Of a stretch of DNA of 64,000 bases, positions 8,281 through 17,463 are shown one piece after another. This DNA comes from Salipiger sp. IMCC34102. GTDB lineage: Bacteria; Pseudomonadota; Alphaproteobacteria; Rhodobacterales; Rhodobacteraceae. The stretch lies in the NCBI RefSeq assembly GCF_004145405.1, contig NZ_SELQ01000001.1, positions 682,001 through 746,000 of the forward strand. The letters are read 5' to 3'. The notes beneath the pieces were generated by a model. That model was given only the letters and a program-made list of their open reading frames with translations. It was not told where the DNA came from and ran no database searches. Numbering within the stretch: the stretch's first letter is position 1; every line of letters starts with the position of its first letter. Both the position numbers and the translations under genes were made by a program.

Positions 8281-9441
8281 ATGACATTGCACGCTTTCAA
8301 ATCCGCAGCCGCCACCGGCGCCTTGCTGGCCGGTCTTCTTGCCACGCCGGTCCTGGCGCAGCAGACGGGAGCCGACACCGAAACCGATCTGTCCGAGGAC
8401 GGGGTCATGACGGGCGATGTCCCGTCCGAGGAGGCGACGGGCGGCGAAGCGGTGTCCAGCGAAGACCTCACCACCGAGGCGGCTGAGACCGAAGAGGGTG
8501 ACAGCGCCGATACGGATCCCGAAGCCGACGCGAACGCTGGCACTGCAGGTCAGGCCGATGCGACGGTCGAGAGCGCGACCGAAACCGAACCAGGCGATGC
8601 GGCAGGCGGTGCCCTGACGGGGCTGGGCGACGTGGAACCACGCTACACCACGATGGAGAAATACGGCTTCTGCGGCAGCATCGACGATACCTGCTACAAC
8701 GACTGGTACGACCGGACGAGCGGCGAGGAGGAAGCCGGCAAGATCCTCATCTATTACGAGGTGGCCGCCGGTGTGGGGCCGCACGACAACCGCGAAGCGG
8801 GTGTCGCCGTGCTGGAAGCGATGTTCGAGGATGCTGGCTACGAGGTCGAGGCGACCGAAGACCCCGCGTTCATGGAAAGCGGCTTCAGCCTGCGGCCCTT
8901 CGACACGATCGTCTTCTTCAACACCGGGCGCGATGCGCTGACGAGCCTGGGGCTCATGTCGCTGCGGATCTACATGGAAGGCGGCGGCGGGTTCGTCGGC
9001 ATCCACAACGCTTTCGGCACCAATTTCAACAACACCTGGTTCGAGGGCCTGCTCGGCGCGCAACTCTACGATCACGCGCCGCGCCAGACCGCGACCGTCG
9101 TCCCGCAGTCCTCCGACCCGTCGGTCGCGCATCTGGATGGCGTCGAATTCGGGCCGGAGGAATTCTACAACGTCCACCCCGACCCGCGCTGGCTGGAGGA
9201 CATCCGGATCCTCCTGACCGTGGACGAGGCGACGATGACCGATGGCACGAGCGGGTACTACGGCCACCCGGGCATGGGTGAAGGTCACCCGGTCTCCTGG
9301 TGCCACTACTACGACGGCGGCCGTGCCTGGCTCACCACCTTGGGTCATAGCGTCGAGATCCTCGTCGATCCGAACTGGCAGGAGCACATCATGGCCGGGG
9401 TGGAAGGCACTATGGGCAACGCGCCGTTCTGTACCGAGTGA
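8281..9441 (+). CDS. Secreted ThuA-like protein 2 with acidic N-terminal linker
   Basis: A 386-residue paralogue of the preceding protein. After a signal peptide (residues 1-26, ending VLAQQ) comes a low-complexity stretch of about 85 residues rich in Glu, Asp, Thr, Ala and Gly (about 28-115), absent from the first copy. The ThuA-like domain then starts at the shared YTTMEKYGFCGSIDDTCY and runs to the end. Long identical strings are shared, such as GHPGMGEGHPVSWCHYYDGG. The start is the ATG at 8281 with GGGAG upstream. The linker may tether or space the domain from a partner or the envelope. Function unknown; a ligand-binding or hydrolase role is possible. Confidence 0.85.
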   Translation: MTLHAFKSAAATGALLAGLLATPVLAQQTGADTETDLSEDGVMTGDVPSEEATGGEAVSSEDLTTEAAETEEGDSADTDPEADANAGTAGQADATVESATETEPGDAAGGALTGLGDVEPRYTTMEKYGFCGSIDDTCYNDWYDRTSGEEEAGKILIYYEVAAGVGPHDNREAGVAVLEAMFEDAGYEVEATEDPAFMESGFSLRPFDTIVFFNTGRDALTSLGLMSLRIYMEGGGGFVGIHNAFGTNFNNTWFEGLLGAQLYDHAPRQTATVVPQSSDPSVAHLDGVEFGPEEFYNVHPDPRWLEDIRILLTVDEATMTDGTSGYYGHPGMGEGHPVSWCHYYDGGRAWLTTLGHSVEILVDPNWQEHIMAGVEGTMGNAPFCTE

Positions 9442-9481
9442 AATCGGAACGGCGTGCAAGCAGACTACAAGGAAAGAGAAG

Positions 9482-10888
9482 ATGGCACGCGAAATTACAC
9501 CCCAGGAAATCGAGACGGGCGACGAGATGATCGCCCGGGCCCGGCGCGCGATGGACGAGATCGCCGACTGGGACCAGGACCAGGTGGACCGTCTCGCGCG
9601 GGCCATCGGTTGGTACTGCGGGAACGAGAAGACGTTCCTCGAGATCGCGCAGATGGGCGTCGACGAAAGCGGGATCGGTGACCGCGAAGGCCGCGGTGGC
9701 AAGCGGTTCAAGATCCTCGGCGTCCTGCGCGATGCGCTGCGCCAGAAATCCGTCGGCGTGATCGAGGAGGACCCCGAGAAGGGCCTGACCAAGATCGGCA
9801 AGCCCGCGGGTGTCATCGCGTCGCTGATCCCGACGACCAACCCCGAACTGACGCCCCCGGTCACGGGCATCTATGCCGCGAAGTGCAAGGACGCCGTGAT
9901 CTTCTCGCCCCATCCTCGGGCGAAGGCCACGACGAACCGGATGGTCGACGTGATGCGCGCCGCCTGCCGCAAGGTGGGCGCGCCGGAGGATCTGTTCCAA
10001 TGCGTCGCGACCCCGTCCATCCCGATGACCGATTACCTCATGGCCAACTGCGACCTGACGCTCGCGACCGGCGGCAAGCCCATGGTCAAGGCGGCCTACA
10101 GTTCCGGCAAGCCCGCCTTCGGGGTGGGAGCCGGAAACTCGACGATGGTCATCGACGAGACCGCCGACATCGAGATCGCGGCCCGCAACAGCCGGATGTC
10201 CAAGACCTCTGACTACGGATCGGGCTGCTCGGCCGACGGCAACCTGCTGATCGCGGAGCAGATCTACGATGACATGCGCGCGGCCCTTGAGGCCGAGGGC
10301 GGATACCTCTGCAACCCGGAGGAAAAGGAACAGCTCGCCGCCGCCCTGTGGGACGCGGACGGCAACCGGACGATCAACACGGTCGCCGTCTCGGCCCAGA
10401 CCATCGCCGGGATCGCGGGCTTCGAGATCCCCGAGGACGTGAAGTTCCTGATGGTCGAACAGTCGCAGATCGGGCCCGAGCACAAGTTCTCGGGCGAGAA
10501 GCTCTGCGTGGTCATGGCGCTTTATTCCTTCCCCGACTTCGACGAAGCCATGCGCATGGTGCGCGAGATCTACGAAGTGGGCGGCAAGGGGCATTCCTGC
10601 GGCATCTACTCGAACGACGAGGACCGGATCCTGGCGCACGCCAAGAACGCGCCGGTCAGCCGGGTCATGGTGCGCCAGCCGCAATCCAAGGCGAACGCGG
10701 GCAGCTTCGAGAACGGGATGCCGATGACCTCGTCGCTGGGCTGCGGCATCTGGGGCGGCAACATCACCAACGAGAACGTCCACCTCAAGCATTACATGAA
10801 CGTGACCTGGGTGGCGCGCCCGATCCCGGAGGATCGCCCCTCGGACGAGGAGCTCTTCGGCGAATTCTGTGGCGCGGAGGCGGTATGA
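9482..10888 (+). CDS. CoA-acylating aldehyde dehydrogenase family protein (SauS-like)
   Basis: A 468-residue cytoplasmic enzyme of the aldehyde dehydrogenase superfamily, in the subgroup that converts an aldehyde plus CoA and NAD(P) to an acyl-CoA (sulfoacetaldehyde, acetaldehyde or propionaldehyde type). The catalytic Cys is likely C249 in the GSGCSADGN segment; ASLIPTTNP near residue 120 is typical of this subgroup. Start at 9482 with AAGGAAAG upstream. It is followed directly by the ThDP enzyme. An aldehyde-forming lyase or decarboxylase followed by an acylating dehydrogenase would convert a keto or hydroxy acid to an acyl-CoA. The actual aldehyde is not determined; sulfoacetaldehyde is one option, but no sulfoacetate or taurine gene lies nearby. 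Confidence 0.85.
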   Translation: MAREITPQEIETGDEMIARARRAMDEIADWDQDQVDRLARAIGWYCGNEKTFLEIAQMGVDESGIGDREGRGGKRFKILGVLRDALRQKSVGVIEEDPEKGLTKIGKPAGVIASLIPTTNPELTPPVTGIYAAKCKDAVIFSPHPRAKATTNRMVDVMRAACRKVGAPEDLFQCVATPSIPMTDYLMANCDLTLATGGKPMVKAAYSSGKPAFGVGAGNSTMVIDETADIEIAARNSRMSKTSDYGSGCSADGNLLIAEQIYDDMRAALEAEGGYLCNPEEKEQLAAALWDADGNRTINTVAVSAQTIAGIAGFEIPEDVKFLMVEQSQIGPEHKFSGEKLCVVMALYSFPDFDEAMRMVREIYEVGGKGHSCGIYSNDEDRILAHAKNAPVSRVMVRQPQSKANAGSFENGMPMTSSLGCGIWGGNITNENVHLKHYMNVTWVARPIPEDRPSDEELFGEFCGAEAV

Positions 10889-12681
10889 TGGACGGCACCT
10901 TGCACGGCGATGCCATGGATACCGTGGCGACCCAACTCGTCCGGTATCTCGAACGGCGCGAGACGAAGCATATCTTCGGCCTGTGCGGACACACCAACAT
11001 CGCCGTGCTGTCGGCGATGGCGAACAGCAGCATCAAGTTCGTCAACGTGCGGCACGAACAGATCTCGGCGCATGCGGCGGATGGCTATGCCCGGGTGACG
11101 GGCAAGGCCTCTGTCCTGCTGACGCACCTGTCGCCGGGTCTGACGAACGCGGCCACGGGGGTCGCGAACGCTGCACTGGACTGCATCCCGATGGTGGTCA
11201 TCGCCGGCGACATCCCGCGCCACTACTACGGCAAGCACCCCCACCAGGAGGTGAACCTGCACGCCGACGCCAGCCAGTACGAAATCTATCGCCCCTTCGT
11301 GAAACGGGCCTGGCGGGTGGATACGCCCGAGCTGATGCCCGAGATCCTCGACAAAGCCTTCGCGCTTGCCGAAAGCGGCCAGCCAGGGCCCGTGCTGGTC
11401 AACGTGCCGATGGACGTCTTTTCGACCGAGATTCCCGTCGCGCTCTGGGACAAGGCCGGGCAGGGGGCGGCACCCGCCAAGCCGTCGCTCGACGACGAGA
11501 CGGCGCGGCGGATCGTTACGGAACTCTCCGAGGCCAAGACGCCCGTCATCTACGTCGGCGGCGGCATCAACCTGGCCCGCGCGTGGGACGAGCTGCGCGA
11601 CTTCGCCGAACACATGCAGATCCCGGTGGCCCATTCGCTGATGGGCAAGGGCGTCCTGCCGGACGATCACCCCTTGATGCTTGGCATGACGGGGTTCTGG
11701 GGCATGCCCTTCACCAACAAGTCCACCCTGAGCGCGGACTGGATCGTGGCGCTTGGAAGCCGCTTCAAAGAGGCCGACAGCTCTTCCTGGTATCCCGGCT
11801 ACACCTTCGAGATCGGCGAGGGGAAGAGCCGTCTCATCCATATCGACATCGAACCGCAGGAGATCGGGCGCAATTATCCCGCCGAGATCGGGGCGGTCGC
11901 CGATCTCAAGTCGGCCCTGCGCGTCCTCAACCGCGTCGCGCGCGAGATGCTGCCCGAAGGGCGCACCGCCGAGGGTGTGACCGAGGGGATCAGGACCGCG
12001 CGCGAGGAATTCCGCTCCGATCATGTCGACATGCGGACCTCGGACGCCTTCCCGATGATGCCAGAACGTATCCTGGCCGATCTGCGAGAGGCGATGCCCG
12101 ATGATGCGATCCTGACCTCCGACGTCGGCTGGAACAAGAACGGCGTGGCCCAGCAGTTCGACATCCTGACACCGGGCTCGATCCTGATCCCCGGCGGGTT
12201 CGCGACGATGGGCTTCGGACCTCCGGCGGCCGTGGGGGCCAAGATCGCGGCCCCCGATCGGGTCGTCGTCAGTCTTGTCGGGGATGGCGGCTTCGGCCAG
12301 AACCCCGCGATGCTGGCGACGGCGGTAGAGGAGAACGCCGCCGTGGTCTGGGTGGTCATGAACAACAACGCCTACGGGACGATCGCCGGTCTGCAGAAGG
12401 CGAACTACGGGCTGACGCTGGGGACGACCTTCCCCAAGCCCGCGAACCTGGACGAGCAGATGCCCAACTTCGCGGCGATCGCCAAGGGCTTCGGGTGCGA
12501 AGGAATCCGCATCACCTCGGCCGAAGATTTCCTGCCCGCGCTGAAAGCCGCGATCGCATCGGGGAAGCCGACCGTCCTGGACGTGCCGATGGTGAACAAC
12601 CCGACGCCCACGTCGGGCCACTGGAACATCCTCGACATCTATTCGCCCGACGGGACGGGAGGCCACGCCTCGACGGATTGA
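10888..12681 (+). CDS. Thiamine-diphosphate-dependent enzyme (acetolactate synthase-like)
   Basis: A 597-residue three-domain ThDP enzyme: N-terminal pyrimidine-binding domain with the essential Glu in VRHEQ (E57), a central domain, and a C-terminal diphosphate-binding domain with GDGGFGQN (Asp about 466) and MNNNAYG about 28 residues later. It falls near acetolactate synthases, sulfoacetaldehyde acetyltransferase and 2-hydroxyacyl-CoA lyases, and which reaction it performs is not clear by eye. Two ATGs are adjacent (10885 and 10888); 10888 is preferred because GGAGG is seven bases away. It overlaps the aldehyde dehydrogenase stop, so the two proteins are probably made together and share an aldehyde intermediate. 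Confidence 0.85.
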   Translation: MDGTLHGDAMDTVATQLVRYLERRETKHIFGLCGHTNIAVLSAMANSSIKFVNVRHEQISAHAADGYARVTGKASVLLTHLSPGLTNAATGVANAALDCIPMVVIAGDIPRHYYGKHPHQEVNLHADASQYEIYRPFVKRAWRVDTPELMPEILDKAFALAESGQPGPVLVNVPMDVFSTEIPVALWDKAGQGAAPAKPSLDDETARRIVTELSEAKTPVIYVGGGINLARAWDELRDFAEHMQIPVAHSLMGKGVLPDDHPLMLGMTGFWGMPFTNKSTLSADWIVALGSRFKEADSSSWYPGYTFEIGEGKSRLIHIDIEPQEIGRNYPAEIGAVADLKSALRVLNRVAREMLPEGRTAEGVTEGIRTAREEFRSDHVDMRTSDAFPMMPERILADLREAMPDDAILTSDVGWNKNGVAQQFDILTPGSILIPGGFATMGFGPPAAVGAKIAAPDRVVVSLVGDGGFGQNPAMLATAVEENAAVVWVVMNNNAYGTIAGLQKANYGLTLGTTFPKPANLDEQMPNFAAIAKGFGCEGIRITSAEDFLPALKAAIASGKPTVLDVPMVNNPTPTSGHWNILDIYSPDGTGGHASTD

Positions 12682-12704
12682 CCAACCCGTCCGACCCGCC
12701 GGTC

Positions 12705-12734
12705 GTGCGCCGCCCTGGGGGAGGGGCGGCGCAC
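12705..12734 (+). terminator. GC-rich hairpin after the ThDP gene
   Basis: Perfect 11-base inverted repeat GTGCGCCGCCC / GGGCGGCGCAC (12705-12715 and 12724-12734) with an 8-base loop, 23 bases after the stop. There is no T tract after it, so it may be a weak terminator or an mRNA-stabilising stem separating the aldehyde/ThDP pair from the esterase genes. Confidence 0.5.
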
Positions 12735-12813
12735 ATCGCACCACCCGCCCGCGGGGCGACCGCACCGACCGATTCCGCGGACCCGCAAACGACACCACAG
12801 GGAGGAGACCCAT

Positions 12814-13884
12814 ATGACCCGACTTTTCGCACTCACGCTCGCCTGCGTATTGCCGCAGCATGCCTTGGCGCAGGACAACACGCGCGTCATCTCGAACGAC
12901 GGCACGATCACCCTGACCGGTGAATTCACCATGCCGCCCTCCAGCCTGGTAAGCCCCGAAGCGCAGGCGATCATGCTCGACGGCATGCCGACCGAGGGAA
13001 ACCCGGCGATGGGCGTCATCGGCGCGGACGTGCCGGAGTACCGCAAGCTCTACAACGAGACGTTGCAGCCGCGCGTCGATCACACCATCGACCTCTTTCC
13101 CGTCACTGTCGAGGAGACAGAGATCGGCGGCATCAGCGCCGCCCGGATCCTGCCCGAAGAAGGTGTGCGCGATGGATTCGAGGACAAGGTGATCATCAAC
13201 GTCCCCGGTGGCGGCTGGCGCACGGCGATCCGCGGAAACGGGTTGCTGGTCGGAGTGCCGATCGCCCACCACGTCGGTGTCGAAGTCGTGTCGATCTCCT
13301 ACCGGCAGGCGCCGGAGTACCTTTACCCGGCGGCGAGCGAGGATCTGAAATCAGTCTACGACGCGCTGCTCGAAGAGCATGACCCCGAAGATATCGGCAT
13401 GGTCGGTTGCTCCGCAGGGGGGTCGATCATCGCACAGACCGTGGCGCAGATGATCATCGACGGCGAAGAGACCCCGGCGGTTCTGGGCGTCTATTGCGGT
13501 GCGGCCAGCGGAACCTGGGGCGGCGACAGCTTCGCCTATGTCTGGGGCATGCAGACCGCCTATCCTACGACCGCACCCTCCGCCCCGGACAGCGCACCGG
13601 GCTACTACGACGAGGCCGACCGGTCCTCTGCGGTGTTTGACCCGGTGAACCATCCCGAAGTGGCCAGCCAGTTCCCTCCGACGTTCTTTGCTACCGGAAC
13701 GCGGGACTTCGGGATGAGCGCGTCGCTCTATAGCCACCGCAAACTGCTGGAGGCAGGCGTCGACGCCCAGATCATGGCCTTCGACGGCCTCTACCACGGG
13801 TTCATGACCAATCCCGACCTGCCTGAATCCCGCACCCTTTTCGAGGTCAGCGCGGATTTCTACGCGCGGCACCTGAGCAACTGA
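12814..13884 (+). CDS. Secreted alpha/beta-hydrolase (hormone-sensitive-lipase-type esterase)
   Basis: A 356-residue exported esterase-like enzyme, signal peptide residues 1-19. The likely catalytic triad is S200 in GCSAGG, D298 in GTRDFGM and H328 in LYHGF, with an oxyanion-hole segment VPGGGW at 130-135. The fold and order match the hormone-sensitive-lipase (family IV) group, but its usual HGGG reads PGGG and its GDSAGG reads GCSAGG. The ATG at 12814 has GGAGGAG upstream. It precedes a second secreted esterase of a different class, suggesting an ester-rich or two-step substrate outside the cytoplasm. Substrate not known. Confidence 0.88.
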   Translation: MTRLFALTLACVLPQHALAQDNTRVISNDGTITLTGEFTMPPSSLVSPEAQAIMLDGMPTEGNPAMGVIGADVPEYRKLYNETLQPRVDHTIDLFPVTVEETEIGGISAARILPEEGVRDGFEDKVIINVPGGGWRTAIRGNGLLVGVPIAHHVGVEVVSISYRQAPEYLYPAASEDLKSVYDALLEEHDPEDIGMVGCSAGGSIIAQTVAQMIIDGEETPAVLGVYCGAASGTWGGDSFAYVWGMQTAYPTTAPSAPDSAPGYYDEADRSSAVFDPVNHPEVASQFPPTFFATGTRDFGMSASLYSHRKLLEAGVDAQIMAFDGLYHGFMTNPDLPESRTLFEVSADFYARHLSN

Positions 13885-13925
13885 TCGGCCCTGTGGGCCA
13901 AACGCATGACAGTGGAGGAAGACAC

Positions 13926-15503
13926 ATGAAACGGATCCTTATCGGTGCCACCGGCGCCGCCTTGCTGGCCACGTCCGCACCGGGCCAGATCGTCGAAACC
14001 CCGATCGCGCCCATCGAGACGAGCGCGGGGCTGGTGGCGGGGCACGTCCTCGACTCCGGCGTGCAGGCCTGGTTCGGCGTGCCCTTTGCCGCACCGCCCC
14101 TGCGGGATCTGCGCTGGCAGCCGCCGCAGGCCCATGAGCCCTGGCAGGGCGTGTGGAATGCCGACCGCTTCGCGCCCGAATGCATGCAGACCCTGCGCAA
14201 CAGCGACATCAACCATTACTTCGGCGAGGAAGCCCTGAGCGAGGATTGCCTTTACCTCAACATCTGGGCGCCTTCGGATGCCGCCCCCGGTGACGATCTT
14301 CCGGTCGTGGCCTGGATCTACGGCGGCGGTTTCAACGTGGGCTCGGCCTCCATGGACAACTACCAGGGCGAGGCGCTGGCACAGGAAGGCGTGGTCTATG
14401 TCTCCATCGCCTACCGGCTGGGCGCGATGGGCTTCATGGCGCACCCCGATCTTGCCGCCGAAAGCGACTACGGCGGGTCCGGCAACTACGGCCTGATGGA
14501 TCAGGCGTTCGGTCTGCAATGGGTGGCCGACAACATCGCGGCCTTCGGCGGCGACCCCGACAACGTGCTGATCACCGGGCAATCGGCGGGCTCGATGTCG
14601 CTCAGCGCCTTGCAGGTCAGCCCGCTCGCGGAGGGGCTGATCGACAAGATCTTCGCCATGTCCGGCAGCGTCATCAACCAGTACACCCGCCCCTACGAGG
14701 CGATGGAAGAGGCGGGGCTGGCGGCCCAGGAGCAGCTGGGGGCAGAGAGCCTGGCCGACCTGCGTGCCATTTCCTCTGATCGTTTCCTCGATCTGGAGGA
14801 CGTGCGCTTCGGACTGACCATCGACGGACGCGCCCTGACCGAGGACCCCGCGGACGCCTATGCCGCGGGCCGCTTCGCGGACGTGCCGCTGGTAGGGGGG
14901 TATACCAGGGACGAGGGGTTCAATGCGCTGGCAGGCGCCACCTCCGCCGAGGATTTCATCGCCCGTGCCGAGGAACAATGGCCCGGAACGGGGGAGGCGC
15001 TTGCCGAGGTCTATGCCCCCGGCGAGGGCAATGATCTGCGCCGCAGCTCCGTCGACGCCGCACGGGATGCCTCGATGGGATCGGCGATGCGCGACTGGGC
15101 GCTGGCTCAGGTGGAATACGGGGACAGCCCGGTCTGGCTCTACCGGTTCGACCGGACCCAACCCTACAGCCCCGGCGTGACTTTCGCGGACCACGATCCC
15201 GCGACGGCGGGGGCCTATCACACGGTCGAGGTGCCTTATTTCCTGCGCACCCTGGACAGCCTCAACATGTTCCGGACGACGCGGGACTGGGGCCCGCAGG
15301 ACGAGGCGCTGCGCGACGATGCCTCCGGTGCGCTCCTGTCGCTCGCCCGAGAGGGAACGGCGACCGGGAATGGCCTGGATTGGCCGGAATTCACCGCCGA
15401 GGACCAGCAGATCCTGATCTTCGACGTGGGCACCCCGGAGGCGAGGGAGATCCCCTTCCGCGAGGGGTTCGACATCATCCGTGACGCCCGGATCACGCAG
15501 TAA
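13926..15503 (+). CDS. Secreted type-B carboxylesterase
   Basis: A 525-residue secreted carboxylesterase of the cholinesterase/type-B family. Signal peptide residues 1-20. EDCLYLNIWAP is the second family signature; YGGGF forms the oxyanion hole. The triad is S220 in GQSAGS, E330 in RDEGF and H432 in AYHTVEVPYF. It should hydrolyse carboxylic esters in the periplasm or outside the cell. Start at 13926 with GGAGG upstream; 41 bases separate it from the preceding esterase, so co-transcription is likely. Length is usual for the family. Confidence 0.92.
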   Translation: MKRILIGATGAALLATSAPGQIVETPIAPIETSAGLVAGHVLDSGVQAWFGVPFAAPPLRDLRWQPPQAHEPWQGVWNADRFAPECMQTLRNSDINHYFGEEALSEDCLYLNIWAPSDAAPGDDLPVVAWIYGGGFNVGSASMDNYQGEALAQEGVVYVSIAYRLGAMGFMAHPDLAAESDYGGSGNYGLMDQAFGLQWVADNIAAFGGDPDNVLITGQSAGSMSLSALQVSPLAEGLIDKIFAMSGSVINQYTRPYEAMEEAGLAAQEQLGAESLADLRAISSDRFLDLEDVRFGLTIDGRALTEDPADAYAAGRFADVPLVGGYTRDEGFNALAGATSAEDFIARAEEQWPGTGEALAEVYAPGEGNDLRRSSVDAARDASMGSAMRDWALAQVEYGDSPVWLYRFDRTQPYSPGVTFADHDPATAGAYHTVEVPYFLRTLDSLNMFRTTRDWGPQDEALRDDASGALLSLAREGTATGNGLDWPEFTAEDQQILIFDVGTPEAREIPFREGFDIIRDARITQ

Positions 15504-15533
15504 CGCCCGGCGACGCGCCGTTCTCATCAGGGT

Positions 15534-15554
15534 CGGGCCCGAATGGCGGGCCCG
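15534..15554 (+). terminator. Intercistronic hairpin between esterase and binding-protein gene
   Basis: Perfect 8-base stem CGGGCCCG / CGGGCCCG around the loop AATGG, 30 bases after the esterase stop. No T tract follows. It could terminate, or protect the transcript end between the esterase genes and the transporter operon. Confidence 0.45.
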
Positions 15555-15618
15555 GCCAATGCATCGCAAACCCGCCCGGGCCAAGGTCTGGATCCGGGAC
15601 AGAGACAAGGATTTCGAC

Positions 15619-16608
15619 ATGACGCTTCGCAAGGTGGCCACCGGGCTCGTGGCCTTCGCCCAGATGGCGGTGGCGGGGATCGCCGTCGCACAGGACCGAC
15701 CGGTGATCGACGTCGGGATCCTGTCCTACGGCACCGCGCAATGGGAAATGCAGGTCATCCAGGACAACGGCCTGGACACCGACGCCGGGATCGAACTCGT
15801 GGTCACGGACCTGGGCTCGGAACAGGCGGGCGATCTGGCCTTGCAGGCGGGCAACGTCGACGTGATCCTGACGGACTTCCTTTGGGTGTCCGCCCAGCGC
15901 AACGCGGGAAACCTGATCACCTCGATCCCGCATTCGCGCGCGGTCGGCGGGGTCATGGTGCACCCGGGCGCCGGCATCGAAAGCCTCGATCAGCTTGCGG
16001 GAACGACGATCGGGATCGCGGGCGGGCCCGTGGACAAGAGCTGGATCATCCTGCAGTCCGCCTGGGAGAGTTTGAACGGCGATACCCTGGCCGAGCAGGT
16101 CGATGCGCGTTTCGCGGCACCGCCCTTGGTGAACGAACTGCTGGTATCGGGCGATCTGCCGGTGGCGCTGAACTTCTGGCACTACAACGCACGCGCGCGC
16201 GCCGCCGGGATGACGGAACTGGTGTCGGTGACGGAGCTTCTGGCAGACCTCGGCGTGGACGGTCCGGCGCCCCTGCTCGTCTGGGCCTTCACGGACGAGA
16301 CCGCACAGGCCCGGCCCGAGGCGATCCGGGGGTTCCTCGACGCCTCCTTCGCCGCCAAGCGGATGCTGCTGGAGGACGACGCGGTGTGGGAGAGCCTGCG
16401 CGCCAAGATGCGCGCGGAGGAGGATGACCGCCTGTTCACGGAACTCCGGGATGCCTACCGGGAGGGGATCATCGCCGACCTCGATCCCGGGCTTTACGAC
16501 ACCGCATCCCGGACCTTCGACATCATGGCCGAACAGGGCGGAGCGGACCTCGTGGGGCGCGATGCCGTCTTTGCGGAGGACACGTTCTGGACCGGCTACG
16601 GTGACTGA
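15619..16608 (+). CDS. ABC transporter substrate-binding protein, NitT/TauT (SsuA/NMT1-like)
   Basis: A 329-residue periplasmic receptor with a signal peptide (residues 1-25, ending VAVAQ). The fold features VGILSYGTAQW, a polar segment DLGSEQAGDLALQAGNVDVI and IGIAGGPVDKSW are those of the nitrate/sulfonate/bicarbonate/pyrimidine receptor group. The start is the ATG at 15619, preceded by ACAAGGA. Permease and ATPase genes follow, so the importer is complete. The ligand is likely a small anionic or heteroatom-containing molecule. By location it may import a product of the upstream hydrolases and oxidoreductase; this is inference. Confidence 0.88.
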   Translation: MTLRKVATGLVAFAQMAVAGIAVAQDRPVIDVGILSYGTAQWEMQVIQDNGLDTDAGIELVVTDLGSEQAGDLALQAGNVDVILTDFLWVSAQRNAGNLITSIPHSRAVGGVMVHPGAGIESLDQLAGTTIGIAGGPVDKSWIILQSAWESLNGDTLAEQVDARFAAPPLVNELLVSGDLPVALNFWHYNARARAAGMTELVSVTELLADLGVDGPAPLLVWAFTDETAQARPEAIRGFLDASFAAKRMLLEDDAVWESLRAKMRAEEDDRLFTELRDAYREGIIADLDPGLYDTASRTFDIMAEQGGADLVGRDAVFAEDTFWTGYGD

Positions 16609-16638
16609 GCGCCTGTCGAAGGCCAACGGATCAGGGTG

Positions 16639-17463
16639 ATGGCCGGACCGTCACTCGATCGACCGGCGGCCGCCGGTGCCGCCGGACCCGCGCGAGATCG
16701 CTTCCGCCGCAGCGCCCAAGGCGGCGGCATCGAGTGGCTGTCGCTGCCCTTGTTCCTGGCCTTGTGGGGCGGTCTGTCGCTGGCGCTGGATCACCGGCTT
16801 TTCCCGACCCCGCTGGGTGTCGCGATCGAAATCCGCGAACAGATCACCCAGGGCCGCATGCTGGCCGATTTCGCGATCACCTTGACCCGGGTGACCGCGG
16901 CCTTCGCCACGGCGATGATCCTCGGCGCCGTTATCGGCGCGGCGCTCGGGCGCTGGCGCACGGCGGACCGGCTTTTCAATCCATGGATCGTGGTCGGGCT
17001 GAACATCCCCGCGATCGTCGTGGCGATCATCTGCTACATCTGGATCGGCTTGACCGATATCGCCCTGATCGTGGCGGTGGTCGTCAACAAGACGCCGCTC
17101 GTCGCGACGACGCTTCGCGAAGGGGTGCGGGCGCTGTCCGCCGATTACGACGAACTGGCGCGGGTCTATCGCATGAGCCCTTGGCGCCGTCTGCGACTGG
17201 TCGTCGTGCCGCAACTGATGTCCTACGTCCTGACGGCGGCGCGCACGGGGTTGAGCCTGATCTGGAAGATCGTCCTCGTCTTCGAGGTCCTTGGCTCCGA
17301 CGGCGGGGTCGGGTTCCGGATCGGCATCTTTTTTTCGTTCTTCGACATGTCCGCGATCCTCGCCTATACGACCGGTTTCGTGGCCGTCATTCTTGCGGTG
17401 GAATACGGGGTCCTGCGCCCCCTCGAGAAGCGGATACTCGGATGGCGACCGGTGCCGCTCTAG
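16639..17463 (+). CDS. ABC transporter permease, NitT/TauT type
   Basis: A 274-residue inner-membrane permease of the SsuC/TauC group with about six transmembrane helices. The cytoplasmic loop that contacts the ATPase is LARVYRMSPWRRLRLVVVPQL (about residues 173-193), the EAA-type loop of this family. The ATG at 16639 is chosen; a GTG three bases earlier is possible. The 3' end overlaps the ATPase gene by 22 bases, showing tight coupling. The N-terminus is Ala/Arg-rich before the first helix. Confidence 0.9.
   Translation: MAGPSLDRPAAAGAAGPARDRFRRSAQGGGIEWLSLPLFLALWGGLSLALDHRLFPTPLGVAIEIREQITQGRMLADFAITLTRVTAAFATAMILGAVIGAALGRWRTADRLFNPWIVVGLNIPAIVVAIICYIWIGLTDIALIVAVVVNKTPLVATTLREGVRALSADYDELARVYRMSPWRRLRLVVVPQLMSYVLTAARTGLSLIWKIVLVFEVLGSDGGVGFRIGIFFSFFDMSAILAYTTGFVAVILAVEYGVLRPLEKRILGWRPVPL

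Noticed and set aside
9482-12681. Assignment as a taurine/sulfoacetaldehyde (Xsc) locus
   Set aside because: The ThDP sequence does not carry the typical Xsc N-terminal pattern as I recall it, and no taurine or sulfoacetate genes are adjacent.
10792-13272. An 826-codon open frame on the minus strand opposite the ThDP and esterase genes
   Set aside because: The plus strand has motif-verified enzymes, and the antisense product is Arg/His/Asp-rich without domains.
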